DNA of 64,000 nt, taken from Ectobius pallidus. Lineage: Eukaryota > Arthropoda > Insecta > Blattodea > Ectobiidae. Under the pieces are notes generated by a model, which was not told the DNA's origin, searched no databases, and worked only from the letters and a program-made list of their open reading frames with translations. Location of the stretch: contig CAXKWD010000014.1 in assembly GCA_964059195.1 (NCBI GenBank), forward strand, positions 2,542,001 to 2,606,000, given 5' to 3'. Positions 24,541-38,320 of the stretch are shown piece after piece. The position numbers were made by a program, and so were the translations under genes. Numbering within the stretch: position 1 is the stretch's first letter; the number at the start of each line of letters is the position of its first letter.

Positions 24541-24950
24541 TTAATCCCTCAATGATCAATACATACAATAAAAATATCGGTGATATGCTAACGGCATAAC
24601 AGGGGTTGTAAATTTTTCTTTAATAGAAAAGAATACTGTTGCCTAGCAATGAGTTTTAAAACACGAAAGTGTTGCCTAGCAATGCCATTTTAAACCGGAA
24701 ACTGTTGCCTAGCAATGTCATCAAAAAGAACTGTTGCTTAGCAATGTCATTTTTATACTCAATATTGCTACCTATTAAAAGCTTTTAAAAAAAGATACTG
24801 TTGCGTAGCAATGTCAATTTCTGACACGAAACCTTTACCTTTCAATGCATTTTTCAAATTCGAAACTTCTTCCTAGCAATGTAATTTTTAAATACAATTT
24901 GACTGCCTAACAATGTAATTTTTCTATCACGAAAGTTTTCCCTAGCCATG

Positions 24951-25010
24951 CTAGTCTAAAAGGAAACTGTAGCCTAGCAATGAAGTTTTAAAACACCTGA
25001 CTGTTGCTTA
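24951..25010 (+). other. Empty site of the foldback insertion
   Basis: The diagnostic host text TCTAAAAGGAAACTGTAGCC continues directly as TAGCAATGAAGTTTTAAAAC with no insertion. The same AAAAGG variant without insertion recurs in the right half, for example near 41510, 43190, 46890, 49130, 51145, 54280, 56865 and 59990, which supports a single insertion into one lineage of this monomer type. Confidence 0.8.
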
Positions 25011-25109
25011 GCAATGACATTTTGAACAAGAAACTGTAGCTTAGCAATGCCATCTCCAAATACGAAACTGTTGCCTAGCAATGTCATCTATAAGGAATAG
25101 TTTTTAATC

Positions 25110-28100
25110 CTTCAATGATCAATACATACAATGAAAATATCGGTGATATGCTAATGTCAAAACATGGGTTGTAAATTTTACTTTAATAGAAAGAATACTG
25201 TTGCCTAGCAATTAGTTTTAAAACACGAAAGTGTTGCCTAGCAATGCCATTTTAAACCGGAAACTGTTGCCTAGCAATGTCCTCAAAAAGAACTGTTGCT
25301 TAGCAATGGCATTTTTAAACACAATATTGCTACCTATTAAAAGCTTTTAAAAAAAGATACTGTTGCGTAGCAATGTCAATTTCTGACACGAAACCTTTAC
25401 ATTTCAATGCATTTTTCAAATTCGAATCTTCTTCCTAGCAATGTAATTTTTAAAAACAATTTGGCTACCTAACAATGTAATTTTTCTATCACGAATGTTT
25501 TGCCTAGCCATGCCAGTCTAAACCGGAAACTGTTGCCTAGCAATGAAGTTTTATAACACCTGACTGTTGCTTAGCAATGACATTTTGAATAAGAAACTGT
25601 AGCTTAGCAATGCCATCTCCAAATACGAAACTGTTGCCTAGCAATGTCATCTATAAGGAATAGCCTTTAATCCCTCAATGATCAATACATACAATGAAAA
25701 TATCGGTGATATGCTAATGGCATAACAGGGGTTGTAAATTTTTCTTTAATAGAAAACAATACTGTTGCCTAGCAATGAGTTTTAAAACACGTAAGTGTTG
25801 CCTAGCAATGCCATTTTAAACCGGAAACTGTTGCCTAGCAATGCCATCAAAAAGAACTGTTGCTTAGCAAAGTCATTTTTAAACACAATATTGCTATCTA
25901 TTATAAACTTTTAAAAAATATACTGTTGCGTAGCAATGTCAATATCACACACAAATCTTTTACCTTTCAATGCATTTTTCATGTCGAAAATTTTCCTAGC
26001 AATGAAATTTTTAATGACAATTTGGCTGCCTAACAATGTAATTTTTCTATCACGAAAGGTTCGCCTAGCAATGCCAGTCTAAACCGGAAACTGTTGCCTA
26101 GCAATTAAGTTTTAAAACAGCTGACTCTTGCTTAGCAATGACATTTTGAACATGAAACTGTAGCTTACCAATGCCATCTCCAAATACGAAACTGTTGCCT
26201 AGCAATGTCATCAATAAGGAATAGTTTTTAATCCCTCAATGATCAATACATACAATGAAAATATCGGTGATATGCTAATGGCAAAACATGGGTTGTAAAT
26301 TTTGCTTTAATAGAAAGAATACAGTTGCCTAGCAATCAGATTTAAAACACGAAAGTGTTGCCTAGCAATGCCATTTTAAACCGCAAACTGTTGCCTAGCA
26401 ATGTCATCAAAAAGAACTGTTGCTTAGCAATGTCATTTTTAAACACAATATTGCTACCTATTATAAACTTTTAAAAATATACTGTTGTGTAGCAATGTTA
26501 ATTTCAGACACCAAACTTTTACTTTTCAATGCATTTTTCAAAGTCGAAACTTTTTCCTAGCAATGTAATTTTTAAAGACGATTTGGCTGCTTAACAATGT
26601 AATTTTTCTATGACGGAAGTTTTGCCTAGCCATGCCAGTCTAAACCGGAAACTGTTGCCTAGCAATTAAGTTTTAAAACACCTGACTCTTGCTTGGCAAT
26701 GACATTTTGAACAAGAAACTGTAGCTTAGCAATGCCATCTCCAAATACGAAACTGTTGCCTAGCAATGTCATCTATAAGGAATAGTTTTTAATCCTTCAA
26801 TGATCAATACATACAATGAAAATATCGGTGATATGCTAATGTCAAAACATGGGTTGTAAATTTTACTTTAATAGAAAGAATACTGTTGCCTAGCAATTAG
26901 TTTTAAAACACGAAAGTGTTGCCTAGCAATGCCATTTTAAACCGGAAACTGTTGCCTAGCAATGTCCTCAAAAAGAACTGTTGCTTAGCAATGGCATTTT
27001 TAAACACAATATTGCTACCTATTAAAAGCTTTTAAAAAAAGATACTGTTGCGTAGCAATGTCAATTTCTGACACGAAACCTTTACCTTTCAATGCATTTT
27101 TCAAATTCGAAACTTCTTCCTAGCAATGTAATTTTTAAAAACAATTTGGCTACCTAACAATGTAATTTTTCTATCACGAATGTTTTGCCTAGCCATGCCA
27201 GTCTAAACCGGAAAGTGTTGCCTAGCAATGAAGTTTTATAACACCTGACTGTTGCTTAGCAATGACATTTTGAATAAGAAACTGTAGCTTAGCAATGCCA
27301 TCTCCAAATACGAAACTGTTGCCTAGAAATGTCATCTATAAGGAATATCCTTTAATCCCTCAATGATCAATACATACAATGAAAATATCGGTGATATGCT
27401 AATGGCATAACAGGGGTTGTAAATTTTTCTTTAATAGAAAAGAATACTGTTGCCTAGCAATGAGTTTTAAAACACGTAAGTGTTGCCTAGCAATGCCATT
27501 TTAAACCGGAAACTGTTGCCTAGCAATGCCATCAAAAAGAACTGTTGCTTAGCAAAGTCATTTTTAAACACAATATTGCTATCTATTATAAACTTTTAAA
27601 AAATATACTGTTGCGTAGCAATGTCAATATCACACACAAATCTTTTACCTTTCAATGCATTTTTCATGTCGAAAATTTTCCTAGCAATGAAATTTTTAAA
27701 GACAATTTGGCTGCCTAACAATGTAATTTTTCTATCACGAAAGGTTCGCCTAGCAATGCCAGTCTAAACCGGAAACTGTTGCCTAGCAATTAAGTTTTAA
27801 AACAGCTGACTCTTGCTTAGCAATGACATTTTGAACATGAAACTGTAGCTTACCAATGCCATCTCCAAATACGAAACTGTTGCCTAGCAATGTCATCTAT
27901 AAGGAATAGTTTTTAATCCCTCAATGATCAATACATACAATGAAAATATCGGTGATATGCTAATGGCAAAACATGGGTTGTAAATTTTGCTTTAATAGAA
28001 AGAATACAGTTGCCTAGCAATGAGATTTAAAACACGAAAGTGTTGCCTAGCAATGCCATTTTAAACCGCAAACTGTTGCCTAGCAATGTCATCAAAAAGA

Positions 28101-28480
28101 ACTGTTGCTTAGCAATGTCATTTTTAAACACAATATTGCTACCTATTATAAACTTTTAAAAATATACTGTTGTGTAGCAATGTTAATTTCAGACACCAAA
28201 CTTTTACTTTTCAATGCATTTTTCAAAGTCGAAACTTTTTCCTAGCAATGTAATTTTTAAAGACGATTTGGCTGCTTAACAATGTAATTTTTCTATGACG
28301 GAAGTTTTGCCTAGCCATGCCAGTCTAAACCGGAAACTGTTGCCTAGCAATGAAGTTTTAAAACACCTGACTCTTGCTTGGCAATGACATTTTGAACAAG
28401 AAACTGTAGCTTAGCAATGCCATCTCCAAATACGAAACTGTTGCCTAGCAATGGCATCTATAAGGAATAGTTTTTAATCC
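25110..28480 (+). repeat. Tandem pair of trimers (about 1,685 bp each)
   Basis: Linker classes T-C-G at 25110-26233 are repeated as T-C-G at 26800-27920. The private variant CACGTAAGTG at about 25789 recurs at about 27474, 1,685 bp later (three monomers). The copies differ at few visible positions, for example AGCAATCAGA versus AGCAATGAGA. Confidence 0.85.
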
Positions 28481-29031
28481 TTCAATGATCAATACATACA
28501 ATGAAAATATCGGTGATATGCTAATGTCAAGACATGGGTTGTAAATTTTACTTTAATAGAAAGAATACTGCTGCCTAGCAATGAGTTTTAAAACACGAAA
28601 GTGTTGCCTGGCAATGCCATTTTAAACCAGAAACTGTTGCCTAGCAATGTCATCAAAAAGAACTGTTGCTTGGCAATGTCATCTTTAACACAATATTGCT
28701 ACCTATTTAAAGCTTCTAAAAAAAGTTACTGTTGCGTAGCAATGTCAATTTCTTACACGAAACCTTTACCTTTCAATGCATTTTCCAAAGTCAAAACTTC
28801 TTCCTAGCAATGTAATTTTTAAAGACAATTTGGCTGCCTATCAATGTAATTTTTCTATCACGAATGTTTTGCCTAACCATGCCAGTCTAAACCGGAAACT
28901 GTTGCCTAGCAATGAAGTTTTAAAACACCTGACTGTTGCTTAGCAATGACATTTTGAATAAGAAACTGTAACTTAGCAATGCCATCTCCAAATACGAAAC
29001 TGTTGCCTAGCAATGTCATCTATAAGGAATA

Positions 29032-30335
29032 CCCTTTGGTGTAAATGGAGTCATCTCCATTAATATCAATTGATAGAAAATGATGAGAAATAGATTGATA
29101 TTAATTAAATACGGCAGATAATAACTTTTGAACTAACCAAGCAATATTATTATAAATTACATGATAAAAATCAGGAAAAATTAACAAATAATATTACATA
29201 AATATGAAATTAATATCATCAATACTTTAGCTGATATTAATTATTTTATAGTAAAGAATAAAATACACTTGGACTCAATAGAAGTTAGCAGACGGAATAC
29301 TCAGAAATATACAATGCAGCCGGAGTGAAATGTATAGCAACTCTGTGGGAGATAGGTGCCAGGTATTGTCAGAAATGTACTAGGCTATTCAGTCAAAATG
29401 TAGTAGAAAGGAAAGATTATGAGATGAATAGGCACTTCACGAGAATGTACAGTGAAAGTTGCAAGGTCCAAGAACTAGACAGAAGTTCGGAGAATCGCAG
29501 GATGGGAGAAACAGAAAAGCATCACTCCCAAGCTAAAAACCACGCTAATCGAAACAACCAATAGAATTTAAGTTTAGGATAGAAAAAACTTAATTTAGCT
29601 ATAACAGTGCAGATGATTGGTTTTGTGTAACTATGGTAAGGAAGGGAAATTGAGAGGAGGCTAAGATCATGGCTTTTACGAAACTACACTTGTGTACGAA
29701 GGACTCGAGGAGGCAGGTCATATCCCTGCATTTCTCCTCGAATTACACATAAGTCGTATTGACATTGTGGTCAATCCGACTGTATCTATATAAATAACTT
29801 CACTAAATTACCGAAGTGTAAATTCGATTATACATTTATTCTTGCAGTAAGAGCTTATTATAGCTACTTACTAAAATAAATTCAGTGAGTGTGCCAAGTA
29901 AGTACTGTTGTGACATTGACGTCACCATCATTACAAGATTACGTGGATATCGAGTGTCACTACTAGGAAGTATTTACGTACGAGTTGCAAAGGCCAATAT
30001 TAGACTCCCTTCAATATCCCATCATAAAATTAATAAATTCACGAAGTAACATTTATACATTTGAACTTTGATTGGAATACTAAATAAACTGGCAGTGTTT
30101 GATAAATATTTAATTATTGATAAACAGTAAATATAGAACCTCCACACCCAATTTTATGCCCTGAGGTAAGATAGAGAAAATCGTAGCAACTCCGACTGAG
30201 CAACCCGAGGTTCCACCAGGCTGAAGAAGACAACATTCGCAGTGAGTACAATATTGTGGGGGTGGACCACAAACCGATTGCAGCATACTGGGAGAACTCA
30301 TACAACGAGGGCTTGTAGTGTGAAGTACTGCATCA
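29032..30335. other. Array-interrupting insert, copy 3 (complete)
   Basis: This is colinear with 3624-4927 at a constant offset of 25,408 bp, with the same satellite junctions on both sides. The visible difference in the splice-like signals is the donor, ACATAAGT at 29747 instead of ACGTAAGT. The inverted repeats, the exon-like frame and the right-end frame are all kept. Confidence 0.85.
29289..29564 (+). pseudogene. Exon-like open frame, function unknown (copy 3)
   Basis: This frame appears identical to 3881-4156, with TTAGCAG just upstream, no ATG at the head, and a TAG stop. The identity reflects recent amplification of the 25.4-kb unit and does not by itself indicate selection on the protein. 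Confidence 0.3.
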
Positions 30336-33300
30336 CCTTTAATCCCTCAATGATCAATACATACAATGAAAATATCGGTGATATGCTAATGGCATAACAG
30401 GGGTTGTAAATTTTTCTTTAATAGAAAAGAATACTGTTGCCTAGCAATGAGTTTTAAAACACGAAAGTGTTGCCTAGCAATGCCATTTTAAACCGGAAAC
30501 TGTTGCCTAGCAATGTCATCAAAAAGAACTGTTGCTTAGTAATGTCATTTTTAAACACAATATTGCTACCTATTATAAACTTTTAAATATATACTGTTGT
30601 GTAGCAATGTTAATTTCAGACACCAAACTTTTACTTTTCAATGCATTTTTAAAAGTCGAAACGTTTTCCTAGCAATGTAATTTTTAAAGACAATTTGGCT
30701 GCTTAACAATGTAATTTTTCTATGACGAAAGTTTTGCCTAGCCATGCCAGTCTAAACCGGAAACTGTTGATAGCAATTAAGTTTTAAAACAACTGACTCT
30801 TGCTTAGCAATGACATTTTGAACAAGAAACTGTAGCTTAGCAATGTCATCTCCAAATACGAAACTGTTGCCTAGCAATGTCATCAATAACGAATAGTTTT
30901 TAATCCTTCAATGATCAATACATACAATGAAAATATCGGTGATATGCTAATGTCAAAACATGGGTTGTAAATTTTCCTTTAATAGAAAGAATACTGTTGC
31001 CTAGCAATGCCATTTTAAACCAGAAACTGTTGCCTAGCAATGTCATCAAAAAGAACTGATGCTTAGCAATGTCATTTTTGAACACAATATTGCCACCTAT
31101 TAAAAGCTTTTAAAAAAAGATACTGTTGCGTAGCAATGTCAATTTCTGACACGAAACCTTTACCTTTCAATGCATTTTCCAAAGTCGAAACTTCTTCCTA
31201 GCAATGTAATTTTTAAAGACAATTTGGCTGCCTATCAACGTAATTTTTCTATCACGAATGTTTTTCCTAGCCATGCCAGTCTAAACCGGAAACTGTAGCC
31301 TAGCAATGAAGTTTTAAAACACCTGACTGTTGCTTAGCAATGACATTTTGAACAAGAAACTGTAGCTTAGCAATGCCATCTCCAAATACGAAACTGTTGC
31401 CTAGCAATGTCATCTATAAGGAATAGTTTTTTATCCTTCAATGATCAATACATACAATGAAAATATCGGTGATATGCTAATGTCAAAACATGGGTTGTAA
31501 ATTTTACTTTAATAGAAAGAATACTGTTGCCTAGCAATTAGTTTTAAAACACGAAAGTGTTGCCTAGCATGCCATTTTAAACCGGAAACTGTTGCCTAGC
31601 AATGTCCTCAAAAAGAACTGTTGCTTAGCAATGGCATTTTTAAACACAATATTGCTACCTATTAAAAGCTTTTAAAAAAAGATACTGTTGCGTAGCAATG
31701 TCAATTTCTGACACGAAACCTTTACCTTTCAATGCATTTTTCAAATTCGAAACTTCTTCCTAGCAATGTAATTTTTAAAGACAATTTGGCTACCTAACAA
31801 TGTAATTTTTCTATCACGAATGTTTTGCCTAGCCATGCCAGTCTAAACCGGAAACTGTTGCCTAGCAATGAAGTTTTATAACACCTGACTGTTGCTTAGC
31901 AATGACATTTTGAACAAGAAACTGTAGCATAGCAATGCCATCTCCAAATACGAAACTGTTGCCTAGCAATGTCATCTATAAGGAATAGTTTTTAATCCCT
32001 CAATGATCAATACATACAATGAAAATATCGGTGATATGCTAATGGCAAAACATGGGTTGTAAATTTTGCTTTAATATTAAGAATACAGTTGCCTAGCAAT
32101 GAGTTTTAAAACACGAAAGTGTTGCCTAGAAATGCCATTTTAAACCGGAAACTGTTGCCTAGCAATGCCATCAAAAAGAACTGTTGCTTAGAAAAGGCAT
32201 TTTTAAACACAATATTGCTACCTATTATAAACTTTTAAAAAATTTACTGTTGCGTAGCAATGTCAATATCACACACAAATCTTTTACCTTTCAATGCATT
32301 TTTCATGTCGAAAATTTTCCTAGCAATGAAATTTTTAAAGACAATTTGGCTGCCTAACAATGTAATTTTTCTATCACGAAAGGTTCGCTTAGCAATGCCA
32401 GTCTAAACCGGAAACTGTTGCCTAGCAATTAAGTTTTAAAACAGCTGACTCTTGCTTAGCAATGACATTTTGAACATGAAACTGTAGCTTACCAATGCCA
32501 TCTCCAAATACGAAACTGTTGCCTAGCAATGTCTTCTAGAAGGAAAAGTTTTTGATCCTCCAATGATCAATACATACAATGAAAATATCGGTGATATGCT
32601 AATGTCAAAACATGGGTTGTAAATTTTACTTTAATAGAAAGAATACTGTTGGCTAGCAATTAGTTTTAAAACACGAAAGTGTTGCCTAGCAATGCCATTT
32701 TAAACCGGAAACTGTTGCCTAGCAATGTCCTCAAAAAGAACTGTTGATTAGCAATGGCATTTTTAAACACAGTATTGCTACCTATTAAAAGCTTTTAAAA
32801 AAGATACTGTTGCGTAGCAATGTCAATTTCTGACACGAAACCTTTACCTTTCAATGCATTTTTCAAATTCGAAACTTTTTCCTAGCAATGTAATTTTTAA
32901 AGACAATTTGGCTACCTAACAATGTAATTTTTCTATCACGAATGTTTTGCCTAGCCATGCCAGTCTAAACCGGAAACTGTTGCCTAGCAATGAAGTTTTA
33001 TAACACCTGACTATTGCTTAGCAATGACATTTTGAATAAGAAACTGTAGCTTAGCAATGCCATCTCCAAATACGAAACTGTTGCCTAGCAATGTCATCTA
33101 TAAGGAATAGTTTTTAATCCCTCAATGATCAATACATACAATGAAAATATCGGTGATATGCTAATGGCAAAACATGGGTTGTAAATTTTGCTTTAATAGA
33201 AAGAATACTGTTGCCTAGCAATGAGTTTTAAAACACGAAAGTGTTGCCTAGCAATGCCATTTTAAACCGCAAACTGTTGCCTAGCAATGTCATCAAAAAG

Positions 33301-36300
33301 AACTGTTGCCTAGTAATGTCATTTTTAAACACAATATTGCTACCTATTATAAACTTTTAAAAATATACTGTTGCGCAGCAATGTTAATTTCATACACCAA
33401 ACTTTTACTTTTCAATGCATTTTTAAAAGTCGAAACGTTTTCCTAGCAATGTAATTTTTAAAGACAATTTGGCTGCTTAACAATGTAATTTTTTTATGAC
33501 GAAAGTTTTGCCTAGCCATGCCAGTCTAAACCGGAAACTGTTGCCTAGCAATTAAGTTTTAAAACAACTGACTCTTGCTTAGCAATGACATTTTGAACAA
33601 GAAACTGTAGCTTAGCAATGCCATCTCCAAATACGAAACTGTTGTCTAGCAATGTCATCTATAACGAATAGTTTTTAATCCTTCAATGATCAATAGATAC
33701 AATGAAAATATCGGTGATATGCTAATGTCAAAACATGGGTTGTAAATTTTACTTTAATAGAAAGAATACTGTTGCCTAGCAATGAGTTTTAAAACACGAA
33801 AGTGTTGCCTAGCAATGCCATTTTAAACCAGACACTGTTGCCTAGCAATGTCATAAAAAAAACTGTTGCTTAGCAATGTCATTTTTGAACACAATATTGC
33901 TACCTATTAAAAGCTTTTAAAAAAAGATACTGTTGCGTAGCAATGTCAATTTCTGACACGAAACCTTTACCTTTCAATGCATTTTTCAAATTCGAAACTT
34001 CTTCCTAGCAATGTAATTTTTAAAGACAATTTGGCTACCTAACAATGTAATTTTTCTGTCACGAATGTTTTGCCTAGCCATGCCAGTCTAAACCGGAAAC
34101 TGTTGCCTAGCAATGAAGTTTTATAACACCTGACTGTTGCTTAGCAATGACATTTTGAATAAGAAACTGTAGCTTAGCAATGACATCTCCAAATACGAAA
34201 CTGTTGCCTAGCAATGTCTTCTATAAGGAATAGCCTTTAATCCCTCAATGATCAATACATACAATGAAAATATCGGTGATATGCTAATGGCATAACAGGG
34301 GTTGTAAATTTTTATTTAATAGAAAAGAATACTGTTGCCTAGCAATGAGTTTTAAAACACGAAAGTGTTGCCTAGCAATGCCATTTTAAACCAGAAACTG
34401 TTGCCTAGCAATGCCAACAAAAAGAACTGTTGCTTAGCAAAGTCATTTTTAAACACAATATTGCTACCTATTATAAAATTTTAAAAAATATACTGTTGCG
34501 TAGCAATGTCAATATCAGACACAAATCTTTTACCTTTCAATGCATCTTTCATGTCGAAACTTTTTCCTAGCAATGTAATTTTTAAATACAATTTGACTGC
34601 CTAACAATGTAATTTTTCTATCACGAAAGTTTTCCCTAGCCATGCCAGTCTAAAAGGAAACTGTAGCCTAGCAATGAAAACATTTTAGGAGCAAAATTCC
34701 TCCGGCACTGGGACTTGAACCCAGGACTTCAAGTCCCAGTGGGTTCAAGTCCCAGTGCCGGAGGAATTTTTCTCCTATAATGTTCTCATGTAGTGTCCAA
34801 CAGAGACAATAATCTGTGGCTCATGAATGCTTATATCTGTCTAGCAATGAAGTTTTAAAACACCTGACTGTTGCTTAGCAATGACATTTTGAACAAGAAA
34901 CTGTAGCTTAGCAATGCCATCTCCAAATACGAAACTGTTGCCTAGCAATGTCATCTATAAGGAATAGCCTTTAATCCCTCAATGATCAATACATACAATG
35001 AAAATATCGGTGATATGCAAATGGCATAACAGGGGTTGTAAATTTTTCTTTAATAGAAAAGAATACTGTTGCCTAGCAATGAGTTTTAAAACACGAAAGT
35101 GTTGCCTAGCAATGCCATTTTAAACCGGAAACTGTTGCCTAGCAATGCCATCAAAAAGAACTGTTGATTAGCAATGTCATTTTTGAACACAATATTGCTA
35201 ATTATTTAAAGCTTTAAAAAAAAGATACTGTTGCGTAGCAATGTCAATTTCTGACACGAAACCTTTACCTTTCAATGCATTTTCCAAAGTAGAAACTTCT
35301 TCCTAGCAATGTAATTTTTAAAGACAATTTGGCTGCCTATCAACGTAATTTCCTATCACGAATGTTTTTCCTAGCCATGCCAGTCTAAACCGGAAACTGT
35401 AGCATAGCAATGAAGTTTCAAATCACCTGACTGTTGCTTATCAATGACATTTAGAACAAGAAACTGTAGCTTATCAATGCCATCTCCAAATACGAAACTG
35501 TTGCCTAGCAATGTCATCTATAAGGAATAGTTTTTAATCCTTCAATGATCAATAGATACAATGAAAATATCGGTGATATGCTAATGTCAAAACATGGGTT
35601 GTAAATTTTACTTTAACAGAAAGAATACTGTTGCCTAGCAATGAATTTAAAACACGAAAGTGTTGCCGAGCAATGCCATTTTAAACCGGAAACTGTGGCC
35701 TAGCAATGCCATCAAAAAGAACTGTTGCTCAGCAATGTAATTTTAAACACAATATTGCTACCTATTATAAACTTTTAAATAATATACTGTTGCGTAGCAA
35801 TGTCAATTTCAGACACGAAACTTTTACCTTTCAATGCATTTTTGAAAGTCGAAACTTTTTCCTAGCAATGTAATTTTTAAAGACAATTTGGCTGCCTATC
35901 AACGTAATTTTTCTATCCGGAATGTTTTTCCTAGCCATGCAAGTCTAAACCGGAAACTGTAGCCTAGCAATGAAGTTTTAAAACACTTACTGTTGCTTAG
36001 CAATGACATTTTGAACAAGAAACTGTAGCTTAGCAATGCCATATCCAAATACGAAACTGTTGCCTAGCAATGTCATCTATAAGGAATAGTTTTTAATCCT
36101 TCAATGATCAATACATACAATGAAAATATCGGTGATATGCTAACGGCATAACAGGGGTTGTAAATTTTTCTTTAATAGAAAAGAATACTGTTGCCTAGCA
36201 ATGAGTTTTAAAACACGAAAGTGTTGCCTAGCAATGCCATTTTAAACCGGAAACTGTTGCCTAGCAATGTCATCAAAAAGAACTGTTGCTTAGTAATGTC

Positions 36301-38320
36301 ATTTTTAAACACAATATTGCTACCTATTATAAACTTTTAAAAATATACTGTTGTGTAGCAATGTTAATTTCAGACACCAAACTTTTACTTTTCAATGCAT
36401 TTTTAAAAGTCGAAACGTTTTCCTAGCAATGTAATTTTTAAAGACAATTTGGCTGCTTAACAATGTAATTTTTCTATGACGAAAGTTTTGCCTAGCCATG
36501 CCAGTCTAAACCGGAAACTGTTGCCTAGCAATTAAGTTTTAAAACAACTGACTCTTGCTTAGCAATGACATTTTGAACAAGAAACTGTAGCTTAGCAATG
36601 CCATCTCCAAATACGAAACTGTTGCCTAGCAATGTCATCTATAACGAATAGTTTTTAATCCTTCAATGATCAATAGATACAATGAAAATATCGGTGATAT
36701 GCTAATGTCAAAACATGGGTTGTAAATTTTACTTTAATAGAAAGAATATTGTTGCCTAGCAATGAGTTTTAAAACACGAAAGTGTTGCCTAGCAATGCCA
36801 TTTTAAACCAGAAACTGTTGCCTAGCAATGTCATCAAAAAGAACTGTTGCTTAGCAATGTCATTTTTGAACACAATATTGCTACCTATTAAAAGCTTTTA
36901 AAAAAAGATACTGTTGCGTAGCAATGTCAATTTCTGACACGAAACCTTTACCTTTCAATGCATTTTCCAAAGTAGAAATTTCTTCCTAGCAATGTAATTT
37001 TTAAAGACAATTTGGCTGCCTATCAACGTAATATTTCTATCACGAATGTTTTTCCTAGCCATGCCAGTCTAAACCGGAAACTGTAGCCTAGCAATGAAAT
37101 TTTAAAACACCTGACTTTTGCTTAGCAATGACATTTTGAACAACAAACTGTAGCTTAGCAATGCCATCTCCAAATACGAAACTGTTGCCTAGCAATGTCA
37201 TCTATAAGGAATAGTTTTTAATCCTTCAATGATCAATACATACAATGAAAATATCGGTGATATGCTAATGTCAAAACATGGGTTGTAAATTTTACTTTAA
37301 TAGAAAGAATACTGTTGCCTAGCAATTAGTTTTAAAACACGAAAGTGTTGCCTAGCAATGCCATTTTAAACCGGAAACTGTTGCCTAGCAATGTCCTCAA
37401 AAAGAACTGTTGCTTAGCAATGGCATTTTTAAACACAATATTGCTACCTATTAAAAGCTTTTAAAAAAAGATACTGTTGCGTAGCAATGTCAATTTCTGA
37501 AACGAAACTTTTACCTTTCAATGCATTTTTCAAATTCGAAACTTCTTCCTAGTAATGTAATTTTTAAAGACAATTTGGCTACCTAACAATGTAATTTCTC
37601 TATCACGAATGTTTTGCCTAGGCATGCCAGTCTAAACCGGAAACTGTTGCCTAGCAATTAAGTTTTATAACACCAGACTGTTGCTTAGCAATGACATTTT
37701 GAATAAGAAACTGTAGCTTAGCAATGCCATCTCCAAATACGAAACTGTTGCCTAGCAATGTCATCCATAAGGAATAGTTTTTAATCCCTCAATGATCAAT
37801 ACATACAATGAAAATATCGGTGATATGCTAATGGCAAAACATTGGTTGTAAATTTTGCTTTAATAGAAAGAATACTGTTGCCTAGCAATGAGTTTTAAAA
37901 CACGAAAGTGTTGCTTAGCAATGCCATTTTAAACCGCAAACTGTTGCCTAGCAATGTCATCAAAAAGAACTGTTGCTTAGTAATGTCATTTTTAAACACA
38001 ATATTGCTACCTATTATAAACTTTTAAAAATATACTGTTGTGTAGCAATGTTAATTTCAGACACCAAACTTTTACTTTTCAATGCATTTTTAAAAGTCGA
38101 AACGTTTTCCTAGCAATGTAATTTTTAAAGACAATTTGGCTGCTTAACAATGTAATTTTTCTATGACGAAAGTTTTGCCTAGCCATGCCAGTCTAAACCG
38201 GAAACTGTTGCCTAGCAATTAAGTTTTAAAACAACTGACTCTTGCTTAGCAATGACATTTTGAACAAGAAACTGTAGCTTAGCAATGCCATCTCCAAATA
38301 CGAAACTGTTGCCTAGCAAT
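30336..38320 (+). repeat. Satellite block 3, left family
   Basis: Linker classes read C-T-T, then G-T-G-T-C-C-T-C-T, then T-G. Compared with the 11-monomer order of block 2 this looks like a 9-monomer version missing two T monomers. At about 30994-31009 the first subrepeat (34 bp) of one monomer is missing. The block carries the fourth foldback insertion and ends where linkers disappear, near 38.3 kb. Confidence 0.9.
34678..34840. mobile_element. 163-bp foldback insertion, copy 4 (perfect target duplication)
   Basis: Same insertion in the next super-repeat. Here both flanks read CTAGCAATGA exactly (34668-34677 and 34841-34850). The C-to-T change seen on the right of the other three copies is therefore derived, and this copy shows the original 10-bp duplication. 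Confidence 0.82.

Larger units (their letters stand above)
4928..29031 (+). repeat. Satellite block 2 (about 42 monomers)
   Basis: Linkers recur about every 562 bp from 4940 to 28487, except where the 163-bp foldback insertion lengthens a monomer to about 735 bp (8872 to 9607, 14660 to 15395, 21010 to 21743). The linker barcode (C, T, G classes) reads C-T, then G-T-G-T-T-C-C-T-T-C-T, then G-T-T-T-C-C-T-T-C-T, then G-T-G-T-T-C-C-T-T-C-T, then C-T-C-G-T-C-G-T. The block therefore has a clear higher-order order, not a simple monomer array. No gene is visible anywhere in it. Confidence 0.95.
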
